Assembly: GCA_907164885.2 (NCBI GenBank)
Contig: OU015495.1
Coordinates: forward strand, 98,357,332 to 98,421,331
DNA from: Dolomedes plantarius
Taxonomy: Eukaryota > Arthropoda > Arachnida > Araneae > Dolomedidae
Length of the DNA: 64,000 bases
Direction: 5' to 3'
Below the pieces are notes generated by a model. The model was not told where the DNA came from and made no database searches. It saw only the letters and a program-made list of their open reading frames with translations. A program made the translations under genes and the position numbers. Shown here one piece after another: positions 47,111-58,754 of this stretch. Every line of letters begins with the position of its first letter. Positions within the stretch are counted from its first letter, which is position 1.

Positions 47111-48679
47111 TATTTTTTAAGAATTTAATTCAAATTAGTATGTTTTATGGATATTAAACGTACAAACTAATTGCATACATTGGCATTAATAATCATAACG
47201 TCAACTAGGATTTGATAGCAGACTTGCAATTACAGAAGCTGCATCAGAGCTTGAATGCTAAAATTTAATAGAAAATCTCTTGAAATTAATTGGCATTTGT
47301 AATGTATACCGATGAAAATAAAACACAAATATCCGGTCAACATATTCTGTTACCTTCAAAAACATTACCAGAATTTTCATTAAATCTTTCAGGTAATTTC
47401 AAGAGTTTTATATGTGATGTTTTTTAAAGACAAAAAAAAATTATTTTAAAGATAAGCTTTAAAAAAATTGCAAGAAAAACGATTGCCCAAATTGTAACAG
47501 GAACTTGATAAGATAGAATCAAAATTCAGACAGATTACATGGATAAAGAATTTTTTTCAGTAGTGCTGCTGAAAAAAAAATATTGACGCTTTTAATTAAC
47601 ACTGTGTTTTAAAAGTATACAAGTGTCTGAAATATCAGATTATGTGTTTCACAAGTGAATACAGTAAAACTTCGTTTATCTGGACTAAATGGGACCATAA
47701 ACAATCTGGACAATCGAAAATCCGGATAATCCGGGTATATGTGTAATAAGCAAAACAAAATCCTTAACTAAGCAGACTTACCGTTTATTACGATAAAAAA
47801 ATTATGTTTTGTAATAAAATTATATAGTATTGTTTACAAGACATGAAAAAACATGAAAATAACTTTTCACATCATTTTTTAACAAAGAATTGGTTAGTCT
47901 AGTAAAGCTTTCTTAAACTCAACAAAAAGCATTTTATTACCATAATTTATTGTACATTGAATCAAACTAAAAAGCGAATATTTGGCATACTTGCTTTTTA
48001 GTTTGATTACATTAAGTTTGAAAAATATAACACTATTGCTGTATTTTTTGTGTGTTTATAATCGCACCAAATAAAACAATTTCCATCTTATGTATGTAAC
48101 GAAAAGTGCGTAAATTTATTTTGATTTATGGTATTATAAAGTAAAGAATATTACCGCGCAAAATCCTAGGTAAAAGCTCATATCTTCGCTTCACAACAGG
48201 TGTGCTGCGACAGACACCTAGAATTGACCACCCTGTTTGAGAGGCGTCTCAGAAGTACAGCAGTCAACTTTTGACAGATCAAGGGAATTTGTTGCTCTGA
48301 AGTGCGAGGCTGCCTTAAAGCAATAAGCGTGCACCCAGGAGTGAAATTCGTAGTGAAGGAAGAACGTGGGTCTAATCTGAAAAGATCAAAGCACTGACCA
48401 TGCGTTTTAAAATATTTCACAGTGGCAGTAAATGATTTCAAACGGTTTTATTATTAGCTGACACATTAGTAGATCAAACGATATTTTACATTTCGCCTCA
48501 ATGTCGGAGAGGAAAGATTATAACTCCATGATGTGAATATTTGTTATAGATTAAATATTTTACAATCTAATGCAAAAAATTATACAGCTTACAAAAATAT
48601 GTGTTACCCTTATGCTGAATGGCCTTACACTCTCTGCTACACACTTCTAATCATATTATTCTAAAAGCTTAAAAGAATT
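47111..48679. other. No gene; possible pogo-like terminus
   Basis: At 47662, CAGTAAAACTTCGTTTATC, followed by CTGGAC repeats and ATCCGGATAATCCGGG (to about 47740), resembles a pogo/Tigger end. I could not find the opposite end. The minus-strand frame 48178-48441 has no known motif. Confidence 0.4.
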
Positions 48680-48775
48680 TGGCTGGCTAAAGAATCGAAC
48701 ATGGGACCAGCTGCATGCAAGAGAGGCTGTTTCGTGTCTTTAAAAGCCAAGTTAACTCAGCTAAACTTTACTCTA
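48680..48775 (-). mobile_element. Decayed tRNA-like (SINE-type) segment
   Basis: On the minus strand GTTTAGCTGAGTTAACTTGG (A-box-like) is followed by CTCTTGCATGCAGCTGGTC and ATGTTCGATTC (B-box with changes). It resembles the head of a tRNA-derived element. The stems do not pair well enough for a real tRNA gene. No second copy was identified. Confidence 0.4.
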
Positions 48776-51340
48776 CGAAGCCGTGTAATGGAACCTTTTG
48801 AAAAGATTACCTAAGATCTGAAGGTAAGATTATCAGTTTACCTTTGTCTCAAAAACAAATCCTTATGGAATACTTCCAAAAATTCATTCCAAAAACGCAC
48901 CCAAAGGTTTTAAGAAATTTCCCACTGTTAACTCGGAAATCTTTCAACAAAGTCCAGTCGTTTCTGAACATGAATATCGGCTTCTTAATTAAATTTTTTT
49001 AATCCCAAAAGCTTTCCTTTCCTAGGAACAGAGATGAAAAAACTCTCTCCTTCTGCTACGTCTTAAATGGAACCTTTGATGCAGAAGAACGAGCGGAGTA
49101 TGACATAATATGCTTCAAAATTAAATTCCTTTTTCTTTCTTAAAAAGGCTTTTTTTTAACAGCGTAGTACCTGTTAAATAAAACATGAGATCTTTGCATT
49201 TTTTAAAAGTAATAACAGGACGAAAATTCTCTTTTTTGAATAAGTAGATATTGAAAAATACTCCGTGGAAGGAATATTATATCATTAAAAGCCAGAGAAA
49301 AAAAATGATCTAAATGTATTATCTTTTATTAAACTCTCTTACGACATATTAGAAGAATAACTTTAGAACTTAACGACGAAATTACGGATTAATTTCGCTT
49401 TCTGATTTCTTTGGGTGTTCTGAAACAATTCAGAGGCTGAAATAATTCATATAAAATTGAATTGTTCATTAAATTTACCAATAGTACGTGGTCTAGTTTT
49501 CAATCCACTTTTAAATTTGCATAAAAACTACAAAGCAATATAAACTAAATATAAACTCAGAATGCTTGAAACTGACTTCTAGACGTATAAAAGCATAAAC
49601 TGCCTGAAGAGAAGAACAACAGTGTTAAGTGCAAATATAGAGAATTCTATGTTAGTCCTTAGCTGGAATTCAACGGTACTAGGTTTTTGTAATCTCATTC
49701 AAACAATACCATTTTTCGAAGGCATTTTAAGGATCCTTACGTATAGGAAGGATATACAAGAAAGTATGACCCAATTCTTATCTAAAGGGCACTATGATAA
49801 TGTCAAACTGACATTTCATACCCCTCTGGTCTCCAAATGACGCATTGCCTCTAGTGCTAGTGCATCCAGCCATTGCGGCTGATGTCTGCCTAATCCCCCC
49901 AAATCGCATGACAGAGTAAACAAACTACATTTTCATGCCATATATACGACAAAAGCATAAGCCAATCGTTATTTAAAAAGGTACTAGTTGACAAAACTAG
50001 TTCCTGTAAAGTTTTCATCGTGTCGTTTACTAGAGCACTGAACAATTCACTATCCTGACAATCTCCTGGGGGGGGGGGGGACGTACCCCCCTCCTCCCAA
50101 CTTAACTTGAAATAAATTAAAACGGTAATAGAAGTTCAGTTAAAATCGGAAAATTGCAGAAAACTTTTAAGAAAGTTGAAACTGAAGATTCCAATTATGT
50201 CTTTAGCCTTAACATAGTTCTTAACAATGATATGATCCATAACAAAAATTCGATGCTATATTTTTTTCTCATTTTATTGATATCATATTTTTTTCATTGT
50301 ATAACTTTTGAATACAACTCAAACATCAATTCTATTGTTATTCAATTTCTAAAAAAATCATAATATTTCATATTTTAAGGACCGTCCGGCAGCCAATGCG
50401 CTGAGAAGGGCCCTAAATGAATTCAATTCGTGCTCCCCCAAATTTTAAGAGCACGCTACGCCGATGCTTCTGCTTATGCTACCTACAAAATTGGGGAGCG
50501 ATGTTGAATTCACATACACACAGTAAAATACAAAAATTTCAGAGTAAACTGTACAACTGTTGTACATCTCTTGAAGTCTTGAAAAACATTCTTCCCTTGT
50601 GATCGTGTAAGGAATTCGAAATTCTACAGGATAAGGCCACAATCGTAAAAAACTTACTAACCCTTAATGAAAAGGGGGATCTGGGGACTTCTGAGCCCAC
50701 CATTAGCCGTGATTCATTCCTTTTGCAATGATTCAATAAAAAAACTGTGACTCATACTCGCGTTTAATAATTTTATCACTCGTTGCACAATGAATGGTGC
50801 CTTATATCCCCATACCTAGAACAGCAGTTTTTTGAAGTAGCATCTGTGCCGAAAATAAAATCGAATGCCGACTCATTTGGTTTCATTAGAGGAAAAGAAC
50901 ATTGAACTCTACTCCCTTCATCCCAGCTGCGAAGGCTGAAAGAGTTTTCTGGGAATCGTTGTTTCGATGCGAATGCATCAGATAAGGCAAAAACAAAAAA
51001 ATAAATAAATAAATAAACCAACAACGCGGGAAATAATAAATTCGGGAATGACATCACATTGTCTCACGTTTGGTAGATGATTTTACTGTACGACAGAGTT
51101 CTCACTTTTTTAAAAAGTAATTAGCTGTGTGGATTAACGGCTGATTGAGTCGATAGAGAGATAGTTTTGTAATTTTCGTTTGTGAACTTCATGCAAATCT
51201 GGTCGTTATGTCGCAACAAAGAACGGTGGCATCTATGTAATGAGTGAATTCTTTCAGTTAGGTGAATTGCTTTTCTTTTGAGAGCAGAAAGAATAACTTG
51301 TTTGGTTGGTTGATTGGGAAATCTTGAGTTATATTTTGTA
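48776..51340. other. No gene recognised; G run
   Basis: A run of G lies at about 50069-50080. Frames at 49622-49840, 50154-50363 and 50776-51057 lack any recognisable domain. Confidence 0.5.
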
Positions 51341-51458
51341 ATAGGAGGGCTAATCCGATTCCGAACGACTAGAAAACTTCCGCACTTACCATGTCATTCG
51401 ATCCCGAAGACTCTGGTTTCGCACGAACGAATAGCATCTTACTCATTTGTCCGTCGTG
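51341..51458 (-). mobile_element. tRNA-derived SINE, family 2, copy 3 (decayed)
   Basis: The minus strand reads GCACGACGGACAAATGAGTA, AGATGCTATTCG, then GAAACCAGAGTCTTCGGGAT with B-box GGGATCGAATGAC and CATGGTAA. It aligns with the SINE at 4215-4353 along its head and early body. It lies about 120 bp from the DINE-1-like element at 51575. Confidence 0.5.
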
Positions 51459-51574
51459 CAAAGAATATTTTGGAGTAAATATTAAAAAAAAATAAGTGTA
51501 GCCACAGAAACATTAAAACATACCAATACCATTATTTGTGTGAAGGAGACATTTTCTCATAGAAAAACTGGAAA

Positions 51575-52725
51575 AAAAATTTCCGGTAGTCTCTTCTAAC
51601 GAAACTACCGCGGGTTATTAACGTAGGATTACTTATTGTTGCTTACCTATTTTGTATGTATGTATGTGTGTATGTGTTATGTGTATATATATATATATAT
51701 ATATATGTGATATATGTGTGTGTGTGTGTGTGTATGTATGTATATATATACACTAGCTGAAAACCCGTACTTCGCTATGGAGTACATTCAAATTAAATAC
51801 AACGGTCAATGTATGCAATTAATGCCTATATATATATATATATATAATAAATACAACGATCAATGTATGCAACTGATGTAAAAAAACTAAAAAATATATT
51901 TATAAAAAATCGCAACGGATATTTTTATAGACAAAATAATGTAGAAGAAATATTCCAATTAAAGCTAATAGAACATACTTTAGAATATAGTACAGTTAAT
52001 ATAGTACAGTTTGAGGATCATATCTTTTACTGTATTTTAATATTTTTTTGGATAATGTCCGATCGTCTGCCGCATTAGCAAGAAAATAAAAATCTTTTTT
52101 GTCTATTTAGTTGTTATGCACGTGACGATAAATTTATTTAAAGTAACAGTAAAAGAAATCACGTGATCAGCATTTAATAAATTAAATTCTAAAAATTAAT
52201 CTTTAAAAATTTACCAAAAATCAGAAAGTGAATGTTAAGATTCGAAAAAGATTTCATTTTAAAGGAATTTTTATAATCTTTCTTGTGATATAAATTTTAT
52301 AACCCTCAGATTATTATTTTAAATGCAAACTTAAAAAAAGTTGCAAAAACAGCTTAAAAATTTAATTTAAAAAAAATCTAAGAAATTTTTTTCAAAAATC
52401 TACCTTAGTGCACCCTTACACTATAAGAAGAATCGCCATGCAAAATTTCAGCCCTTTAGGTCCAGCGGTTTGGTCTGTGCGTTGTATGTCAGTCAGTGAG
52501 TGAGTTACGGAACTGTTTTATATATATAGATAGATATATGCATGTCAAAATTTTGACGCATTTTGGTACTTTTCTGTTTATCTGTTTACTGCTTGTCCAA
52601 GCTATACAGACATAATTTTGGCTGTCTGCCAAACCCAAACTCGCAAGGTACGGACGGACGATTTTACCGTCTGAAATTTTGCTTTCCGGAGGACCGTTAT
52701 AGAGGCACGTAATTCTACGTTAAAA
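51575..52725 (-). mobile_element. DINE-1/Helentron-like element, copy D, interrupted by a Helitron
   Basis: On the minus strand it starts TTTTAACGTAGAATTACG (right end at 52725), runs through GGTCCTCCGGAAAGC, and reaches a (CA)n/(TA)n microsatellite (about 51652-51750). The inverted subterminal repeat (TTAACGTAGGATTAC on plus, 51618-51632) and the stem-loop at 51585-51609 (GGTAGTCTC, TTCTAAC, GAAACTACC) follow. A family-1 Helitron occupies 51753-52530, inside the microsatellite. Without it the element is about 370 bp. Confidence 0.78.
51753..52530 (-). mobile_element. Non-autonomous Helitron, family 1, copy 4 (nested)
   Basis: On the minus strand it begins TCTATATATATAAAACAG after an A and ends CGGGTTTTCAGCTAG before a T. 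All conserved family blocks are present. It is inserted at an A|T step in the microsatellite of the DINE-1-like element, which therefore is older. The open frame at 51863-52078 is a chance frame inside it. Confidence 0.85.
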
Positions 52726-53914
52726 GCAAAACTGTCATTTCTACGACCTGTCACCGTAAATGCTGCAAAATAGTATTTGAAATATACCATTTTTTATAGT
52801 TTGTGCCACCTGCAATCTACAAGTGCTGCAACTAGAACTGTTTTTAAGAGTTTAAATGGCGAAAAATAACTTTTTATCAATGGATTTCTTCCTTTAACTC
52901 CTAGATTACGGCATTATAAATCTAACTACCAACCCTTCCGTGTTTGCGCCACTGTATCCCGCTAAATATCAGAGTCTTTTCATCCCACTTCCACATAGCC
53001 TTTACTGTAGCGATCTTCGAACCAAGTGAATACAAAATCTTCACCATGAATAGAAAGTCTGTATTGAGATCTGAAGGTAAGAATTTTCAAGTTCTATCAA
53101 TTTTTAATTTTTTTGAAAATTTTACGTAATATTATCCCGGAGTGAGAATATAGGTTAAGTATAGGCATTCTTTACCTGTAGTACAGTATACATAAATTGT
53201 TATTAACAACCTTCATGAACAGCCACCTACGGCATCGAAAAGTTTATCGGGGTGACTAAATATTAAATGTATATTCAGGTGTTACAAAGATTGTGAAACA
53301 TCTCGGTAATGGTGTCTTGGGAACTATAGAGAACTATCACTAAAATTCTCAAACTGTCGTTTATCAATGGCTATTGTTATAATCATGCCTTGAGTGATTT
53401 TTGTCTGGTGGAGTGACATTTTTGCTTTAGTGTACGTGAAATATAGAGACATATACAAAGCTCAAATACCATCCCTTCAAGGGTTCTGCACAATTAAATA
53501 GTATTCGAAAAGCGATCAAGGATAAAGGTTACATCAAAGGATAAACTTTTTTTACAAACCTTTTCTCTAATGTCTTAGTAATGTTTTGAAATGATCTATT
53601 ACTAGTAAGAGCAAAAAGTATGCATTTCACATTACGCAACAGTTATGAAGTTACATTACATCCTCATTATGGAATTCTCAGAAAGCGGGTGATTTTGCTC
53701 AAGATAACAGGATTTCACAAGAGGAACTATTCTAAATTTGCACTGGCGACTGAATTGATAATTAGCAAACCAACCCCAAAGGGAAAGAACCTGGCTTAGC
53801 GTGTTTTGAGTAACAAAATTTAGACAGTTCTAATAGATGACAAAAAGAAGTATATAAACCACATCCTAGTTAGCCAAAAGCACAAAGCTTCTTAAAATCT
53901 TCAACATAAATTCG
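52726..53914. other. No gene recognised
   Basis: A+T-rich DNA; the frame at 52944-53129 has no known motif. Confidence 0.5.
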
Positions 53915-54080
53915 AATTGGGGACTTGTTTCGAACTAATATAATTTTTTACGTGTAGCAAAAGGTGTGATAGTCTGTACAGACAATCCCACCTAATGCTT
54001 GTGAGGAAGAACTACAATTAACGACAATTTAAATTTTTACTGTGGATTTTAAGAAGCTGCGTGTTTTTGTTTGGCGTCTT
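53915..54080. repeat. Dispersed repeat with palindromic core, copy at 53.9 kb
   Basis: GGTGTGATAGTCTGTACAGA leads into ACAATCCCACCTAATGCTTG, an inverted arrangement of the same ATTAGGTGTGATAGTC motif seen at 26.6 kb. GGATTTTAAGAAGCTGCGTG follows, shared with 44.7 kb and 27.2 kb. Confidence 0.5.
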
Positions 54081-56166
54081 CCCAAGTGCCACGTAAGTAA
54101 CACACCCTTGTGAGTTTTGTCACGCAGACAAACCCTTGATGAGTGCGAAACTGACTTTTTTAGGGTGAGCTGGAAATGCAGATTATTTTTTCTGCCATGC
54201 AGTGCCCTCCCCCCCCCCCCCAAAAAAAAAAAGAAAGAGGTGAGGCTTACTTTTTTTAAATATAGCACAATTAAGAGCTAATAATTTTACATTAACAAAA
54301 TTCATTCTATTGCGCTCGAGAGTGCTACAGTCATATTTTGCTACACATGGGGTAATGTATCCTGCCTTAAAGCGTTAAAATTGTGAAAACATAATTTTAG
54401 AGCTTGCACATGTACTCTCTAAAATGTTGTATTCGATGTCTCAGCTGATTGTTTTACATTATTGAAAGAGTGAAGCATTTATAAAACGTTTTATTATTAT
54501 TGTTGTTGTTAACATTTTATCTAAAGCAGTAGGGCGTTTGGACAATGGTAGTAATTAGATGGATCCAGAAAAGATTATTAATTTTTTCTCGTTTTCGCAT
54601 ACATAAAAATTAAAGTTTTTTTTAAAAATTTTTAAACTCAAAATCGAAAGCATGTTAATTTTGGATATATCACACGAACCAATAATTCTATTCGCCCAAT
54701 GTTGTTTACTTTTGAAAGTAGGAAAGGTTTCAAAATAATGAGTCATCAGAAATTTTAATAATTTTATTTAAAATATTTTCAGTCTCTTTGGAGTGCAAAA
54801 ACCTCACATTTTAGTGTAATTTTTCATTTTGGGAACTAGTACCAAAAACTTTACTGTAAATCAAAAATTCTTAAAAGACAAAAATCTTTAAAAGAAAGTG
54901 AAATCAGATCAAAGGAACGCTGTTCAAAATTTCAAAGAATTTTAAATATATTCCTTTAAAAAAATTGTGAAAAATTCCATTCAGACAGGCTTAAAAAATT
55001 CAGATGTACGGCAGTACAGCATAAAATCTGATTTTATAATCACCATAGAAACATGCGATTTGCGTTACGTCAATTTAACAGATCTTTCAGTGTTTTAAGC
55101 AAAGATAATAAAAATAAGCTTTTATGAAAATTCTTTATACCCCTTTAAATAAAATCTAATTAAATAGCCCTTTCTAGCCTCGTTGCTATTAAACACGTGT
55201 CAGCAGCATTCCATTGCAATGCGAATATCAAATGGTGAATTAATGTGTATTTTATTTTCCTCATCTCATACCGCATCAAAGAGCAGTAGTTACTTCTTCG
55301 CTTATTCTCCGTATCCTGCCCGCAATCTTTTTAAAGATTTGAGAGTGAGCTCCACAGAAGAGGGGGAACAGATGTGGAGTTTTCTCTCTAGCCAGACAAA
55401 TTGGCTCACGTGTCATCCTCGACAAACTTTGGAAATGCTCTTACATAACCAGAATATTTATGCACGATAAAAAAAATTCTCTCCGAGGATGTTCGACTAA
55501 GTGCTCCAAAGAGATGTTAATCTCCTCGAGGGTTTAATGCCAAGTTGTGGCAAGCAAATTGATCTTCGGATGCAAGGAAGTTAATTGAAGATCATAGATT
55601 AATTATAACTCGTTATCTGAAAGTTTCTCCTAAGCTGAATAATTAAATTCAGGGGATTTTTTTTTCATACCGACTCTCTCTTTTACAGCAGAACTATTTT
55701 GATAAGAAGAGTGCGTTCCCTAGAAAAAAAATGTTATTAACTGATTTACAAAATAACATTTCTTTTAGGTTTGTCATATTCCTCAAAAGTGACAATTCCT
55801 ATTACAAACCTTTCTTTTTAATTTTTCCACAACAAAATTAAATTGTGGTTAAATAATAAAGCTAAATTTTTATGTATGGAATCAGTTCTCGATCAATTTT
55901 TAGTTTCATTTAAGGGGACAGTACACCTCTGACTTGAGAAAAATGTTAGAAAATTGACTAAGATTTCCTAATTTTTATCAAATTAACCAATGAAGCAAAT
56001 TTAATAAAAGTTTCTGGACTGTTAGATGCAATATTTGTTGTAATAAAAATATCAGATTGATGTAAATTATTTAAATTTATTAGGAAAGCTTAAGTAACAA
56101 GTTTTCCTAATTTTAAAATTACCCTTTGTCACTCCGCGCATGATAACTTATGTTAATTTTAATTTA
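54081..56166. other. No gene; poly-C/poly-A run
   Basis: A run of C followed by A lies at about 54209-54232. The minus-strand frame across it gives a Gly/Phe run and is an artefact. The frame 55183-55470 has no recognised domain. Confidence 0.5.
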
Positions 56167-57616
56167 CACTGCTGGACATTAAAATTGCAGCACCATGAAG
56201 GAGGAATGATACAAACGTCATATTCACATGAAAGGAAGAAGATGCTGGGATATGCAAATGATTAGCATTTAAGCGCAATCGAACGACGCAGGAGGGAGAA
56301 ACGGCATCTCAAACACTGTATAAAAGGAAAGTTACGCAGCGGGTTTCTCATTCGAAAATCGCAGTTGAATGTTGGTTGTTTGTGAGAAGATCGTGTTATG
56401 CCTCGTATAAGAAAGAGAACCGGCTACCAACACGTGTCGAAATCCGATAGCGGCAGGATCGTGGCCTATCGAGAGTGCGGTTTATCGTTCCGCCATATTG
56501 CTACTCGCATTGGTCGGAATCCAACGACTGTCATACGAATATGGAATCGATGGGTTCAGGAGGATCATACTGAACGTCATGTAAGATCTCAACCGACTCC
56601 CGCCACTAACGCCCGAGAGGACAGATATGTTGTCAGGTCGGCCTTGCAGCATCGTACAGCCACATTATAAACCTTGAGTCAGGAAATGGGCTTGTTTGCA
56701 GAACGACAAGTATCAGCACGGACAGTGCGATGACGTCTGGTGCAGCACCATACCAAATGGCTGTCCCACGTCCGTCTGTACGGCGACAACAGTCTGTACG
56801 ATCTGTCGAATGTCTCCACGAATGTCGGTACGGCGACCATTATTGCGGCTTCCCTTCACACTGAAGCATAGAGCACTGTCGTTGGGCGACAATGGTGGAC
56901 AGACACAAAACTGGATATAGGAGTGGCACCACATCGTCTTTTCTGACGAGTCCCGGTTCTGCGTGCAGCATCAGGAAGGACGTATCCGTGTCTGGAGACA
57001 CCGAGGAGAACGCACGTGGCCTGCTTGCATTCGATATCGTCATACGGGCCCTGCACCTGGTGTGATGATATGGGCAGCCATTGGGTACACGACACGAACA
57101 CCTCTTGTACACGTTGTCGGTAATCTGATCAGCCAGCGTTACATTTCTCTGGTCTTACGGCCGATGGCTGTGTCCTATCTTCGAGGCCTCGAAGATGTCA
57201 TCTTTCAACAACATAACAAAAGACCGTATGTTGCCTGACCTACCTCGATACAGAGGGTGCTCGACCAACACGTTCTCCAGATCTCTCATCCATTGAAAAC
57301 ATCTGGTCATGGGTTGCTTAGAGCCGCCACCGCTCTCCAGCCACTACGATTGATGAAGTGTGGCATAGACTTGAAGCCGCACGGAATGACTTGCCCGTAT
57401 CTGTCATCCAAGCCCAGTTCGACTCTGCCTAACCGGATTAGAACCGTTTTAGCTTCCAGAGGCGGCAGCTGTGTGTACTAATTTTGGTCTCTGTATACCC
57501 CGAAATTGCCTACAAATTTAATCATGTTTTCCTCCTAATATGCTGTATACGTACAATAAGTAAAGTTTTGTTATTTGCTTTCGTTCCTGGTGTTACAATT
57601 TTAATGTCCAGTAATT
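56167..57616 (+). mobile_element. Tc1-like element, nearly full length but inactive
   Basis: The 1450-bp element has ends sharing CTGGACATTAAAATTG (left, about 56172) and, inverted, ACTGGACATTAAAATTG, bordered by TA at 56165-56166 and 57617-57618. The inner repeat continues with ACACCA/GCACCA. A single Tc1-type transposase pseudogene fills the interior in the plus direction. Confidence 0.9.
56398..57481 (+). pseudogene. Tc1-like DD34E transposase, frameshifted
   Basis: The corrected length of about 360 codons matches the family. The start at 56398 gives MPRIRKRTGYQHVSKSD, then a helix-turn-helix region (ATRIGRNPTTVIRIWNRWV). The first frame stops at 56668. The core follows in other frames: IVFSDESRF (first catalytic D at 56945), the block RIRVWRHRGERTWPAC, then VIFQQHNKRPYVA, where the usual D of QQDN is H (57212-57214). 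Last come RSPDLSSIENIWSW with the catalytic E (57295-57297) and a C-terminus ending RGGSCVY at the stop 57479-57481. At least three frame changes, internal stops and a lost catalytic residue make it dead. G+C-richer coding sequence contrasts with the A+T-rich flanks. The family is the type common in spiders and insects. Confidence 0.88.
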
Positions 57617-57618
57617 TA

Positions 57619-58266
57619 TTAACATGAAACACAATTTAATTTAAAGAAAACATTTATCTTGACATATTGAACTAAAATCTTTTAATTACTTTCATTTTTA
57701 ATATGTATAATTTACAATTTATAAAAGATCTTTTTCAAAATTTTTCTCAGAAATCCTTTTGTAAAATTTTTATTACCTAAGATAACTCTAAACTTTTAAG
57801 TAGAATTTAAGTCATTTTATGTAGAAGGTTTACATTAACGTGTGTAGAAAATTTCAAGCTTTTATCTCGAAGAGTTTTTGAGATATGCATGCAAAATAAG
57901 CAAATCATATTTTGAGATATATGCATTTAAAGTTAAAATTTTGAATAAAAATCAATTTGGATGTTCACAATTATATTAATAGCTTAAAATGTAATTGTCG
58001 TATGCGAAAAAGAGCGGTGCCAAATTTTTCAGAATAAATTCGGTTTCAATTAATTAGACTTTGAAATGAAAGAAAAGTAATTTAGTTTTAGTATCTTTTA
58101 TAAGAATTTATAATTTTACAAACATTTTACGCACGCGCTTCCTACAAACATTCAAAATAATTTTACCCCTCCCGTCAATAGTAATATATAGTGAATAATA
58201 TGTTATACATACGTATATGTTATACGTATTTATGTATCTCTCTGTGTGTGTGTGTACATATATATA
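57619..58266. other. No gene recognised
   Basis: A+T-rich DNA with short GT and TA runs just before the next element. Confidence 0.5.
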
Positions 58267-58706
58267 TGTTACGGCCAAAGTCTGGCCAGTTTGTGAAATG
58301 GCTGGTCACTTGTAGCACTTAGTCAAAGCCAAAATAATCTAGAATTTTCGACTACTTTGGGCTTTGGTCGGCCATTTCGCAATGCGCTCGACAATCAATG
58401 GCCAGTTCATAAATTGTCCAAGAAAAAGTAGCCAAAGCTAGAAGTTTTGAAGTTAATCATACCTGTTATAACTCATATTATCACCACTGGGAAAATCTCT
58501 GTAGTTCAGTCAAAGTAGAAAAAATCACTTCAAAATCAAAGTGGAAAGGACAATTTTTTTAGGGGAATACTCAAACTGGCCATTGATTATCAATAGTGGC
58601 TTACAAAATCTTGATTATTTTGGACTTTGGCCAAGCCACGTTAGCCAATGCTAGATGTGGTTAGCCATATCGCTCATAGGCCAGACTTCATACATCGGCC
58701 GTAACA
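58267..58706. mobile_element. Palindromic MITE-like element, class unknown
   Basis: The ends are TGTTACGGCC and GGCCGTAACA, an exact 10-bp inverted pair. Next to them TCTGGCCAGT and its partner GGCCAGACTT, and further in GTCAAAGCCAAAATAATCTA against GATTATTTTGGACTTTGGC, also pair. The arms are thus long but diverged. The motif GGCCA recurs many times. It is flanked by TA-rich sequence, so the target duplication cannot be read. Non-coding. Confidence 0.6.
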
Positions 58707-58710
58707 CGTG

Positions 58711-58712
<2 letters not shown>

Positions 58713-58750
<38 letters not shown>
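58713..58750. repeat. (TA)n microsatellite
   Basis: About 38 bp of TA directly after the MITE-like element. Confidence 0.95.

Positions 58751-58754
<4 letters not shown>

Noticed and set aside
54029..54268. Minus-strand frame with a Gly run
   Set aside because: The Gly and Phe runs are poly-C/poly-A translated.
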